Below, in pieces: positions 33,153 to 40,601 of a stretch of 64,000 nt of DNA (within the stretch, counting starts at the first letter, position 1; every line of letters starts with the position of its first letter). This DNA is from Streptomyces sp. 1-11 (GTDB lineage: Bacteria > Actinomycetota > Actinomycetes > Streptomycetales > Streptomycetaceae): contig NZ_BJTV01000002.1 in assembly GCF_007176755.1 (NCBI RefSeq), forward strand, positions 248,655-312,654, in the 5' to 3' direction. A program made the position numbers and the translations under genes. A model generated the notes under the pieces. That model had not been told where the DNA came from. It saw only the letters and a list, made by a program, of their open reading frames with translations, and searched no databases.

Positions 33153-34202
33153 GTGCCCGAGACCACCCGCCGCGCAGACCGCATCCCCGGGAACCGCTAC
33201 GGCAACCGCCCGACGATGAAGGACGTGGCGGCCCGGGCCGGGGTGGGCCTGAAGACGGTGTCCCGCGTGGTCAACGGGGAGCCCGGCGTCACCCCGGACA
33301 CCGAGCGCCGGGTGCAGGAGGCGATCGAGGCGCTCGGCTTCCGCCGCAACGACAGCGCGCGCGTGCTGCGCAAGGGCCGCACCGCCAGCATCGGCCTGAT
33401 CCTGGAGGACCTCGCCGACCCCTTCTACGGACCGCTGAGCCGCGCGGTCGAGGAAGTGGCCCGCGCCCACGGCGCCCTGCTGATCAACGGTTCGAGCGCC
33501 GAGGACCCGGAGCGCGAGCAGGAGCTGGCGCTGGCGTTGTGCGCGCGCCGGGTGGACGGCCTCGTGATCATCCCCGCCGGGGACGACCACCGCTATCTGG
33601 AACCGGAGCTGCGGGCGGGTGTGGCCACCGTGTTCGTGGACCGGCCGGCCGGCAAGATCGACGCCGATGTGGTCCTCTCCGACAACCACGGCGGCGCCCG
33701 GGACGGCGTGGCCCACCTGATCGCGCAGGGCCACCGCCGGATCGGCTTCATCGGCGACATGCCCCGCATCCACACGGCGGCGGAGCGGCTGCGCGGTTAC
33801 CGGGCCGCCATGGAGGACGCCGGGATACCCGTCGAGGACGCGTGGATGTCCCTCGGCGCCACCGATCCGGAGCGGGTGCGCCGGGCGGCCGAGGAGATGC
33901 TCTCCGGACCCTCCCCCGTCACCGCGATATTCACGGGCAACAACCGGGTGACGGTCACCGTGATCCGAATCCTCGCCGGGCAGAGCCGCCCGGTCGCCCT
34001 CGTCGGCTTCGACGACATAGAGCTGGCCGACCTGCTCCAGCCGGGCGTGACGGTGGTCGCCCAGGACGCGGCCGCGCTCGGCCGGACCGCCGCCGAGCGC
34101 CTCTTCCGCCAGCTCGACGGCTCCCTCGTCGCGCCGGACCGCATCGAGCTGCCGACCCGGCTGATCACCCGCGGCTCCGGCGAGCTGCCGCCGGCCCGCT
34201 GA
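33153..34202 (+). CDS. LacI-family transcriptional regulator
   Basis: 349 residues. The helix-turn-helix and hinge lie after a 20-residue leader: MKDVAARAGVGLKTVSRVVN followed by TERRVQEAIEALGF. The periplasmic-binding-like effector domain follows (SIGLILEDLADPFYGPLSRA, VDGLVIIPAG, DRPAGKIDADVV, VGFDDIELADLLQPGVTVVA). GTG 33153 is the preferred start; an in-frame start at 33048 would overlap the operator, and ATG 33216 would trim the leader. It probably represses itself and the divergent ROK kinase. Confidence 0.9.
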   Translation: MPETTRRADRIPGNRYGNRPTMKDVAARAGVGLKTVSRVVNGEPGVTPDTERRVQEAIEALGFRRNDSARVLRKGRTASIGLILEDLADPFYGPLSRAVEEVARAHGALLINGSSAEDPEREQELALALCARRVDGLVIIPAGDDHRYLEPELRAGVATVFVDRPAGKIDADVVLSDNHGGARDGVAHLIAQGHRRIGFIGDMPRIHTAAERLRGYRAAMEDAGIPVEDAWMSLGATDPERVRRAAEEMLSGPSPVTAIFTGNNRVTVTVIRILAGQSRPVALVGFDDIELADLLQPGVTVVAQDAAALGRTAAERLFRQLDGSLVAPDRIELPTRLITRGSGELPPAR

Positions 34203-34238
34203 GCCGGGCCGGCGCGGCGCCGGGGGCGCGGGACCCCG

Positions 34239-35537
34239 CTACGAGGCGGAAGCCGTGAGGCCGCCGCGGCGGGGCGTGGCGAAGCCCTCCAGAGCGGCCC
34301 GGGTCAGTCCGCTGAGCCGGGACACCTCCGCGACGTCGAGGGCGCCGCAGTCCAGGCCGCGCAGCAGGTAGCCGCTGAGCGCCTTGGCGGTGGCGGGCTC
34401 GTCCATGACGTCGCCGCCGGCCCGGTCGGCGTAGCGGGCGAGGCGGGCCGCCGCCTGCTCGAAGCCCTCCCGGTAGAAGGCGAAGACGGCGGCGTAACGG
34501 GTCGGGATGTGGCCCGGGTGCATGTCCCAGCCCTGGTAGTAGGCGCGGGCCAGGGCGCGCCGGGTGAGACCGTAGTGCAGGCGCCAGGCGTCGTGGACCT
34601 TCTCGGTCGGGCCGACCGGGAGCACGTTGGTGGAGCCGTCCGAGACGCGCACCCCGGTGCCCGCGGCCGCGACCTGCATCACCGCCTTGGCGTGATCGGC
34701 GGCGGGGTGGTCGCTCGCCTGGTGGGCGGCGGAGACGCCGAGGCAGGCGCTGTAGTCGAAGGTGCCGTAGTGCAGTCCGGTGGCCCGGCCCCCGGCGGCC
34801 TGGATCATCCGGGCCACGGTGGCGGTGCCGTCGGCGGCGAGGATGGACTGGCTGGTCTCGATCTGGATCTCGAAATCGAGGCGGCCGGCCGCCAGTCCGT
34901 GGGCCTTCTCGAAGGCCTCCAGCAGACGCGCGAACGCGCCGACCTGCTCGGCGTACGTCACCTTGGGCAGGGTCAGCACGAGCCCGTCGGGGAGCCCGCC
35001 GTGCTCCATGAGACCGGTGAGGAAGACGTCGAGGGTGCGGATGCCCCGGTCGCGTACCGCGGCCTCCATGCACTTCATGCGGATGCCCATGTACGGGGCG
35101 GCCGTTCTGTCGCGGTAGGCCTGCGCGATCAGGCGGGCCGCGCGCGCTGCGGCCTCGTCCTCCTCGTCGTCCGGGCGGGGGCCGTAGCCGTCCTCGAAGT
35201 CGACGCGCAGGTCCTCCACCGGCTCGCGCTCCAGCTTGGCGCGGACGCGGGAGTACACCGGCTCGGCGAGTTCGTCGGACAGGCCCAGTACGGCGGCGAA
35301 GGAGGCGGCGTCGGGGGCGTGTTCGTCGAGCGCCGCGAGAGCCCGGTCGCCCCAGGAGCGGACGGTGCCGGCCTCGAAGACGTCACCGGGTACGTACACC
35401 GTGTGGACGGGCTGCCGGGTGCCGGGGTCACCCGGGTAGCGGCGCGCCAGTTCCGCGTCGACCGCCGCGAGGGAGGCGCTGACCTCATCGCTGACGGCGC
35501 CCGCGAGGCTCGTGGCCACCTTCTCCTGCTGACCCAT
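34239..35537 (-). CDS. DUF6986/HpcH-HpaI aldolase-like protein
   Basis: 432 residues in the PEP/pyruvate TIM-barrel superfamily: LRVDFEDGYG (acidic metal site), MGIRMKCMEAAVRDRGIRTL, LVLTLPKVTYAEQ, FEIQIETSQSIL (a conserved glutamate) and LHYGTFDYSACLG. As I recall, relatives sit beside malate synthase and allantoin genes in other Streptomyces; here it stands alone. The reaction is unproven; a citrate-lyase-type or aldol cleavage is likely. ATG 35537 has GGAGGG upstream. Two IclR-type boxes just upstream fit control by a purine/glyoxylate regulator. Confidence 0.8.
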   Translation of the reverse strand: MGQQEKVATSLAGAVSDEVSASLAAVDAELARRYPGDPGTRQPVHTVYVPGDVFEAGTVRSWGDRALAALDEHAPDAASFAAVLGLSDELAEPVYSRVRAKLEREPVEDLRVDFEDGYGPRPDDEEDEAAARAARLIAQAYRDRTAAPYMGIRMKCMEAAVRDRGIRTLDVFLTGLMEHGGLPDGLVLTLPKVTYAEQVGAFARLLEAFEKAHGLAAGRLDFEIQIETSQSILAADGTATVARMIQAAGGRATGLHYGTFDYSACLGVSAAHQASDHPAADHAKAVMQVAAAGTGVRVSDGSTNVLPVGPTEKVHDAWRLHYGLTRRALARAYYQGWDMHPGHIPTRYAAVFAFYREGFEQAAARLARYADRAGGDVMDEPATAKALSGYLLRGLDCGALDVAEVSRLSGLTRAALEGFATPRRGGLTASAS

Positions 35538-35553
35538 CCCACACCCTCCAGTT

Positions 35554-35588
35554 TTCCGCTCTACGGAATCAACAATCCGTAGAACGAA
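35554..35588. promoter_or_regulatory. Paired IclR-type operator upstream of the DUF6986 gene
   Basis: TTCCG-CTCTA-CGGAA (35554-35568, perfect) and, on the other strand, TTCGTTCTACGGATT (35574-35588) share 12 of 15 positions, with centres 20 bp apart. Together they form a larger inverted repeat (TCTACGGA, 8 bases, TCCGTAGA). TTCCG-N5-CGGAA is the form seen for IclR-family regulators. Confidence 0.6.
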
Positions 35589-35666
35589 GTTATCCGGGGT
35601 GCTTCCCACCGGTCAACACCCCCGGGAGGCCGGCCGGCGCCGGTCCGGGCGCTTCCAGCATGCATC

Positions 35667-35701
35667 GAGGCCCCCGTGACCGCGCCGGTCACAGGGGCCT
35701 C
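35667..35701 (-). terminator. Strong hairpin terminator downstream of etfA
   Basis: Arms GAGGCCCCCGTGACC (35667-35681) and GGTCACAGGGGCCTC (35687-35701) pair over 15 bp with one mismatch and a 5-base loop. It begins 17 bases after the etfA stop. The 3' side has no long U-run, as usual in Streptomyces. Confidence 0.75.
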
Positions 35702-35717
35702 GAGGAGCGAGGGGAAC

Positions 35718-36680
35718 TCAGCCCTTGCGGGTCTTGATCTCCTCGGTGAGCTGCGGGACGACGTCGAAGAGGTCGCCGACCACGCCGTAGTCGACCAGGT
35801 CGAAGATCGGGGCCTCGGCGTCCTTGTTGACGGCCACGATCGTCTTCGAGGTCTGCATGCCGGCGCGGTGCTGGATCGCGCCGGAGATGCCGTTGGCGAT
35901 GTAGAGCTGCGGGGAGACCGACTTACCGGTCTGGCCGACCTGGTTGGTGTGCGGGTACCAGCCGGCGTCCACCGCGGCGCGCGAGGCGCCGACGGCCGCG
36001 CCGAGGGAGTCGGCGAGCGCCTCGATGATCGAGAAGTTGTCGGCGCCGTTGACGCCGCGGCCGCCGGAGACCACGATCGCGGCCTCGGTCAGCTCCGGGC
36101 GGCCCGTCGACTCGCGCGGCGTACGGCCGGTGACCTTGGTGCCGGTGGCCTTGTCCGAGAAGGACACGGACAGGGCCTCGACCGCGCCCGCGGCCGGGGC
36201 GGCCTCCACGGCGGCCGAGTTCGGCTTGACCGTGATGACCGGGGTGCCCTTGGAGACACGGGACTTGGTGGTGAAGGACGCGGCGAACACCGACTGGGTG
36301 GCCACCGGGCCCTCGTCGCCGGCCTCGAGGTCGACGGCGTCGGTGATGATGCCGGAGCCGATGCGCAGCGCCAGACGGGCGGCGATCTCCTTGCCCTCGG
36401 CGGAGGACGGGACCAGCACGGCGGCCGGGGAGACGGCCTCGACCGCGGCCTGCAGGGCGTCCACCTTCGGGACGACCAGGTAGTCGGCGTACTCGGACGC
36501 GTCGTGGGTGAGAACCTTCACCGCGCCGTGCTCGGCGAGGGCGGCGGCGGTGTCGGCGGCGCCGTTGCCCAGCGCGACGGCGACGGGCTCGCCGATGCGG
36601 CGGGCCAGGGTCAGCAGCTCCAGGGTGGGCTTGCGGACGGCACCGTCCACGTGGTCGACGTAGACGAGGACTTCAGCCAT
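35718..36680 (-). CDS. etfA: Electron transfer flavoprotein subunit alpha (FixB family)
   Basis: 320 residues. The C-terminal FAD domain is clear: [20 protein letters not shown], then [41 protein letters not shown] and a [17 protein letters not shown] segment. With EtfB it forms the soluble FAD/AMP carrier that takes electrons from acyl-CoA and related dehydrogenases. It follows etfB by 53 bases on the same strand and is followed by a strong terminator. Orientation and order match the usual etfB-etfA operon. Confidence 0.96.
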   Translation of the reverse strand: MAEVLVYVDHVDGAVRKPTLELLTLARRIGEPVAVALGNGAADTAAALAEHGAVKVLTHDASEYADYLVVPKVDALQAAVEAVSPAAVLVPSSAEGKEIAARLALRIGSGIITDAVDLEAGDEGPVATQSVFAASFTTKSRVSKGTPVITVKPNSAAVEAAPAAGAVEALSVSFSDKATGTKVTGRTPRESTGRPELTEAAIVVSGGRGVNGADNFSIIEALADSLGAAVGASRAAVDAGWYPHTNQVGQTGKSVSPQLYIANGISGAIQHRAGMQTSKTIVAVNKDAEAPIFDLVDYGVVGDLFDVVPQLTEEIKTRKG

Positions 36681-36733
36681 GGGATTGCACTCCTGCTTAA
36701 CGAAGTTGAGGGGCGGTCAGCGGGGGCGAGCCC

Positions 36734-37519
36734 TTAGATGAACTTCTGGCTCGCGAGGTACTCGGCGAGCTGCTTGCCGCCCTCGCCCTCGTCCTTGACG
36801 ATGGTGCCAGCCGTGCGGGCCGGACGCTCGTTCGCGGCCTCGACCTTGGTCCAGGCGCCCTCCAGGCCGACCTCCTCGGCCTCGATGTCCAGGTCGGACA
36901 GGTCCCAGGACTCCACCGGCTTCTTCTTGGCCGCCATGATGCCCTTGAAGGACGGGTAGCGCGCCTCGCCCGACTGGTCGGTGACGGACACGACGGCCGG
37001 CAGGGAGGCCTCGAGCTGCTCGCTGGCGGCGTCGCCGTCGCGGCGGCCCTTGACCGTGCCGTCCTCGACCGAGACCTCGGAGAGCAGGGTGACCTGCGGG
37101 ACGCCGAGACGCTCGGCGACCAGCGCCGGGACGACGCCCATGGTGCCGTCGGTGGAGGCCATGCCGGAGATCACCAGGTCGTAACCGGCCTTCTCGATGG
37201 CCTTGGCCAGCACCAGCGAGGTGCCGATGGCGTCGGTGCCGTGCAGGTCGTCGTCCTCGACGTGTACGGCCTTGTCGGCGCCCATCGACAGGGCCTTGCG
37301 GAGCGCGTCCTTGGCGTCCTCGGGACCGATGGTCAGCACGGTGACCTCGGCGTCGTCCGCGTCCTCCGCGATCTGCAGCGCCTGCTCGACCGCGTACTCG
37401 TCCAGCTCGGAGAGCAGACCGTCCACGTCGTCGCGGTCGACGGTCAGGTCATCGGCGAAGTGCCGGTCGCCAGTGGCGTCGGGCACGTACTTAACAGTGA
37501 CAACGATCCTCAAGCTCAC
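36734..37519 (-). CDS. etfB: Electron transfer flavoprotein subunit beta (FixA family)
   Basis: 261 residues, family length. MSLRIVVTVKYVPDATGDRH is the typical actinobacterial EtfB start, followed by LSELDEYAVEQALQIAE, VLTIGPEDAKDALRKALSMG, SGMASTDGTMGVVPALVAER (AMP-binding region) and RYPSFKGIMAAKKKPVE. GTG 37519 has TAGGAGAG upstream. The 5' leader contains a perfect 8-bp hairpin, and a TAATAT promoter box overlaps a palindrome about 105 bases upstream. Confidence 0.96.
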   Translation of the reverse strand: MSLRIVVTVKYVPDATGDRHFADDLTVDRDDVDGLLSELDEYAVEQALQIAEDADDAEVTVLTIGPEDAKDALRKALSMGADKAVHVEDDDLHGTDAIGTSLVLAKAIEKAGYDLVISGMASTDGTMGVVPALVAERLGVPQVTLLSEVSVEDGTVKGRRDGDAASEQLEASLPAVVSVTDQSGEARYPSFKGIMAAKKKPVESWDLSDLDIEAEEVGLEGAWTKVEAANERPARTAGTIVKDEGEGGKQLAEYLASQKFI

Positions 37520-37550
37520 GCCGGCTCTCCTACTGCATCGTCATTTCCGG

Positions 37551-37569
37551 GCTGCCTCTCGGAGGCAGC
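37551..37569 (-). other. Perfect hairpin in the etfB 5' leader
   Basis: GCTGCCTC-TCG-GAGGCAGC: an 8-bp perfect stem with a 3-base loop, 31 bases before the etfB start codon. It lies between the predicted transcription start and the ribosome-binding site, so it could stabilise the mRNA or modulate translation. Confidence 0.5.
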
Positions 37570-37623
37570 ATAGGCGCCTCGAGCGGCCGATCCCGGCCAG
37601 GGCGTCCGCGCGCTCCGACCGAA

Positions 37624-37639
37624 ATATTACTCGTCAGTA
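37624..37639 (-). promoter_or_regulatory. etfBA promoter overlapping a TetR-like palindrome
   Basis: On the minus strand TAATAT (37624-37629) matches the -10 consensus. TACT-CGTC-AGTA (37628-37639) is a 4-bp dyad overlapping its upstream edge, so a repressor there would block transcription. The -35 is weak. I associate a similar TACTGACGAGTA sequence with fatty-acid degradation genes in Streptomyces, but this is recollection and unverified. Confidence 0.45.
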
Positions 37640-37737
37640 CACCCAGTTCCTGCCCGCTAAGCAAGCGCTTTGAACTGTGACCTTCGCAACGCAGCGTAAC
37701 CGGAATCCGACGGCCGTGCAGCCCGGCCCGGAGGGGC

Positions 37738-38247
37738 TCAGTCCCGCAGTCCGCTGAACCGTCCCTGGTGGTACAGCAGGGGCCGGCCGGCGCCCGTGGA
37801 GTCGCCGAGGACCACCTCGGCCAGCACGATCCGGTGGTCGCCGGCCGGGACCCGGCCCACCACGCGGCAGACCAGCCAGGCGAGCACGCCGTCCAGCACG
37901 GGTACGCCCCGGGGACCCTCGCGCCAGGCCGTGGGCGCGCCGAACCGGTCGGCCCCGCTGCGGGCGAAGGTGGCCGCCAGATCGCTCTGGTGCTCGCCGA
38001 GTATGTGGACGCCGACGTGCTCGGCCGCCGCCACGGCGGGCCAGCTCGACGCGCCGGTGCCGATACCGAAGGAGACGAGCGGCGGCTCGGCGGAGACGGA
38101 GGTGAGGGAGGTGGCGGTGAAGCCGGCCGGTCCGGCCGGACCGCGGGCGGTGATCACCGCCACACCGGCGGCGTGCCGGCGGAAGGTGGAGCGCAGCAGG
38201 TCGGGGGAGGCGAGCCGGTGGGCGTCGAGTTCGGGCGTGGCCGTCAC
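37738..38247 (-). CDS. Flavin reductase family protein
   Basis: 169 residues. The split-barrel flavin reductase domain is shown by FRRHAAGVAVITARGPAGPA, GFTATSLTSVSAEPPLVSFG (FMN phosphate site) and AGDHRIVLAEVVLGD, with the GDH motif. It supplies reduced FMN to a monooxygenase partner, as SsuE and HpaC types do; no monooxygenase is adjacent. GTG 38247 has GAGGGA about 9 bases upstream. A 26-residue cysteine-ended leader peptide lies 44 bases upstream on the same strand, which points to sulfur-linked control. Confidence 0.85.
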   Translation of the reverse strand: MTATPELDAHRLASPDLLRSTFRRHAAGVAVITARGPAGPAGFTATSLTSVSAEPPLVSFGIGTGASSWPAVAAAEHVGVHILGEHQSDLAATFARSGADRFGAPTAWREGPRGVPVLDGVLAWLVCRVVGRVPAGDHRIVLAEVVLGDSTGAGRPLLYHQGRFSGLRD

Positions 38248-38291
38248 GGAGTTGTCCCTCTGCGAGGGGCGTCGAGCGGGGCCGGGGCGGG

Positions 38292-38372
38292 TCAACAGGC
38301 CGGACAGCGCGCGCTCGCGGTGCGGGCCAGGTCGACGTGGACCCGCGCGAAGAGAAGGAGTTCGGTCGGCAC
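38292..38372 (-). CDS. Cysteine-type leader peptide, 26 residues, upstream of flavin reductase
   Basis: GTG 38372 to TGA 38292 encodes VPTELLLFARVHVDLARTAS and then ARCPAC. The core HVDLxRxxSAxC is the signature I recall for Streptomyces putative leader peptides found before sulfur-metabolism genes. Both cysteines lie in the last four codons, as expected if ribosomes stall there when cysteinyl-tRNA is short. A promoter ends 6 bases before the GTG, so the peptide is probably leaderless, like the cysteine-attenuator ORFs of mycobacteria. It is separated by 44 bases from the flavin reductase start. Confidence 0.8.
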   Translation of the reverse strand: MPTELLLFARVHVDLARTASARCPAC

Positions 38373-38378
38373 GGATTC

Positions 38379-38408
38379 AGGCTGACGACAGATGGCACAC
38401 ACAGTCAA
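38379..38408 (-). promoter_or_regulatory. Leaderless promoter of the leader peptide
   Basis: On the minus strand: TTGACT (38403-38408), an 18-base spacer, CAGCCT (38379-38384), then 6 bases to GTG 38372. The layout is identical to the MFS promoter at 20389-20418. Confidence 0.6.
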
Positions 38409-38455
38409 GTTCGTTCCGCGCTGCGGAAAGGGGCCCTCCGGGCCTGGGGGGAGCT

Positions 38456-38854
38456 TCACAGCGCCTTCCCGAGCGCCGCGATCACATCGGCCCTGCGAGG
38501 CTGTCCCGCGGCCTGCCGCACCACTCTTCCGCCGGCGTCGAGGACCAGGACGGTCGGCGTCCGCACGATGCCCAGTTCACGTACGAGGTCCAGGCGGGCC
38601 TCCGCGTCGATCTCGACGTGGGCGACGCCCGGCACCATGCCCGCGACCTCGCCGAGCACGCGCCGGGTGGCCCGGCAGGGGGCGCAGAAGGCGGTGGAGA
38701 ACTGGACCAGCGTGGCCCGCGAGCCCAGTTCACCGCCCAGCTCCGCCGCACCGAGCCGCCTGTCCTCGTCCCGCCCGCGCACCCGTACGCTCCCGCTCCG
38801 CCGCCCGCGCGGCACTCCGTGGGCGCCCGCGGCGACGAGCGCCGCCGCGCGCAC
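38456..38854 (-). CDS. Thioredoxin-family protein
   Basis: Up to 132 residues. The thioredoxin fold is shown by RATLVQFSTAFCAPCRATRR, with the redox motif CAPC, and TPTVLVLDAGGRVVRQAAG with the cis-proline. There is no signal peptide; the N-terminal 35 residues are basic and disordered, so the true start may lie downstream of 38854. The active site differs from the common CGPC, as in some specialised actinobacterial thioredoxins. It lies 84 bases upstream of the leader peptide on the same strand, again suggesting a thiol/sulfur context. Confidence 0.83.
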   Translation of the reverse strand: MRAAALVAAGAHGVPRGRRSGSVRVRGRDEDRRLGAAELGGELGSRATLVQFSTAFCAPCRATRRVLGEVAGMVPGVAHVEIDAEARLDLVRELGIVRTPTVLVLDAGGRVVRQAAGQPRRADVIAALGKAL

Positions 38855-39064
38855 CTTCTCTCAGGCCAGTGTCAGCACAAGCGTCCACGGGACCGCGGAG
38901 ATTCCCGTCCGCCGCGACGTCCGCCGTCACGGAGCCCGGCACCGGCCGCCGCGTGACGGCGGGGCCACGGCTCGGCCGAAGTGACGAGGATCTCGCCGCC
39001 ACCGGGCACCAGGGCTGGCTACCCGTCCGTTCTTCGGGCACGATCTGCGAGACGCCGTAAAACC

Positions 39065-39076
39065 TACGGCTGCGTA
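39065..39076. promoter_or_regulatory. Small palindrome upstream of the acyltransferase gene
   Basis: TACG-GCTG-CGTA is a 4-bp dyad within an AT-richer stretch (AACCTACGGCTGCGTAACTT), 57 bases before ATG 39134. It could be a TetR-type operator; support is weak. Confidence 0.35.
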
Positions 39077-39133
39077 ACTTTCCCGCCGGGATCCTCCCTT
39101 TCCCGAGCAGAGCAGAAAGGGTCCGCCCCGCCC

Positions 39134-39862
39134 ATGGCAGAGCTGGTCTACCGTCCCGTCATCGGTCTCGCCAAGACGTTGTTCAAGGCCTGGGACCTGA
39201 AGATCGACTGCAAGGGGTCGGAGAACATCCCGCGCTCGGGCGGTGCGGTGCTGGTGAGCAATCACATCAGCTACCTGGACTTCATCTTCAACGGCCTGGC
39301 CGCCCTGCCGCAGAACCGCCTGGTGCGCTTCATGGCGAAGGAGTCGGTGTTCCGGCACAAGGTGTCCGGCCCGCTGATGCGCGGGATGAAGCACATCCCG
39401 GTGGACCGCGACCAGGGTGAGGCGGCCTACGCGCACGCCCTGGACTCGCTGCGCTCGGGCGAGATCATCGGGGTGTTCCCGGAGGCCACGATCTCGCAGT
39501 CGTTCACGCTGAAGAGCTTCAAGTCGGGCGCCGCGCGGCTGGCGCAGGAGGCGGGCGTGCCGCTCGTCCCGATGGCCGTGTGGGGCACCCAGCGGCTGTG
39601 GACCAAGGGGCACCCGCGCAACTTCCGGCGCAGCCACACCCCGGTCACCATCCGGGTCGGCGAGCCGGTCGAGGCCCCGCGCGACCAGTACGCGGGCGCC
39701 ATCACCCGCCGTCTGCGCGAGCGCGTCCAGGAGCTGCTGGACGCCGCCCAGCGCGCCTACCCCGCCCGCCCCAGGAACGCCGAGGACTCCTGGTGGCTGC
39801 CGGCCCACCTCGGCGGCTCGGCCCCGACGATGGAGCAGCTCCGGGCGGCCGAGGCTCACTGA
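39134..39862 (+). CDS. Lysophospholipid acyltransferase family protein (PlsC-like)
   Basis: 242 residues. The acyltransferase motifs are intact: NHISYLDF (NHx4D, motif I), FMAKESVF, the GVFPEATIS block (motif III, FPEGT with Ala in place of Gly) and VPLVPMAVWG (motif IV). It probably acylates lysophosphatidate or a similar acceptor at the membrane. ATG 39134 follows AGAAAGGG at a long spacing. It is divergent from the thioredoxin gene and converges on the transglutaminase gene. Confidence 0.88.
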   Translation: MAELVYRPVIGLAKTLFKAWDLKIDCKGSENIPRSGGAVLVSNHISYLDFIFNGLAALPQNRLVRFMAKESVFRHKVSGPLMRGMKHIPVDRDQGEAAYAHALDSLRSGEIIGVFPEATISQSFTLKSFKSGAARLAQEAGVPLVPMAVWGTQRLWTKGHPRNFRRSHTPVTIRVGEPVEAPRDQYAGAITRRLRERVQELLDAAQRAYPARPRNAEDSWWLPAHLGGSAPTMEQLRAAEAH

Positions 39863-39929
39863 CCCGCGGCACGCCGGGCTCCCGCGCACGAAGCGGGAGT
39901 CCGCCGCCGGCCACGGCGTTCCAGAACGT

Positions 39930-40523
39930 CTAGAACGCGTCCGGCAACGTCCGCCACAGGTGCGGCCGGTCCGGGGCGGCCTTCATCGCGCCGACGACGG
40001 CGGGGTGCGGCGCGGCGTACAGGACCGGGTGGTCCGCCTCGCCGGAGGCGGGGTCCGGCACCCAGGCCAGCCGCTCGCCGTCCAGGGAGAACCTGGCGTC
40101 CACACCGGGCTTGTTGCCGCGCGGGTCCTGCCGGTGCCACGCACCGCGGAAACGCACGGCCACCAGCCCGTGCAGGACGTACCCGCTGCCGTCGTCGTGC
40201 GTCAGCCGCTGGTAGCACAGCGCCGTCGGGATGTCCTCGGCACGCAGCAGCGCCGCCAGGGCGTGCGCCTTGGCGTGGCAGATGCCCGTGCGCAGCGCCA
40301 GCACGTCGGAGGCCCGCCAGGTGACGCGCGGATCGCCGGCGTCGGCGGAGTGCGGGACGCGGTCACGGACGAACTCATAGGCGGCCCGCGCATAGCCATA
40401 CGAGTCCGCGACATCCTCGGCGAGCCGGGCGGCCGTCGCCCGCACGACCGGATGGTGATGGTCGATGACCTCGTCAGCGTCCAGATAGGCGGACAGGTCG
40501 GCGGTGTCCTGGATCAGCTCCAT
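39930..40523 (-). CDS. Transglutaminase-like domain protein
   Basis: 197 residues with the transglutaminase-like catalytic triad: Cys in LALRTGICHAKAHALAALLR, His in GSGYVLHGLVAVRF and Asp in WHRQDPRGNK. DDHHHPVV-type residues near the N-terminus belong to the family's helical part. Bacterial members are usually peptidase-like rather than crosslinking. The start ATG 40523 sits 8 bases after a TATGCT -10 box, giving an almost leaderless mRNA. A large inverted repeat overlaps this promoter. Confidence 0.82.
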   Translation of the reverse strand: MELIQDTADLSAYLDADEVIDHHHPVVRATAARLAEDVADSYGYARAAYEFVRDRVPHSADAGDPRVTWRASDVLALRTGICHAKAHALAALLRAEDIPTALCYQRLTHDDGSGYVLHGLVAVRFRGAWHRQDPRGNKPGVDARFSLDGERLAWVPDPASGEADHPVLYAAPHPAVVGAMKAAPDRPHLWRTLPDAF

Positions 40524-40531
40524 GACCGCCG

Positions 40532-40561
40532 AGCATAAGTATGCGACCACCTGACAGTCAA
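40532..40561 (-). promoter_or_regulatory. Promoter of the transglutaminase gene
   Basis: On the minus strand: TTGACT (40556-40561), an 18-base spacer and TATGCT (40532-40537), ending 8 bases before ATG 40523. Both boxes are close to consensus. Confidence 0.65.
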
Positions 40562-40590
40562 TGACTTTCCAGGTGATCGCATACCTATGC
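40533..40590. promoter_or_regulatory. 21-bp-arm inverted repeat made of two GCATA-NN-TATGC dyads
   Basis: Two small palindromes, GCATA-AG-TATGC (40533-40544) and GCATA-CC-TATGC (40579-40590), lie at the ends of a longer inverted repeat. Its 21-bp arms (inner parts GACCACCTG and CAGGTGATC) match with two mismatches across a 16-base loop. The left half covers the -10 box and spacer of the transglutaminase promoter. Confidence 0.65.
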
Positions 40591-40601
40591 AAAGTCCGGG
40601 G

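Noticed and set aside
37663..37670. AAGCGCTT as a second carbohydrate operator near etfB
   Set aside because: An 8-bp palindrome alone is weak evidence, it has no sugar gene beside it, and it lies outside the etf promoter boxes.
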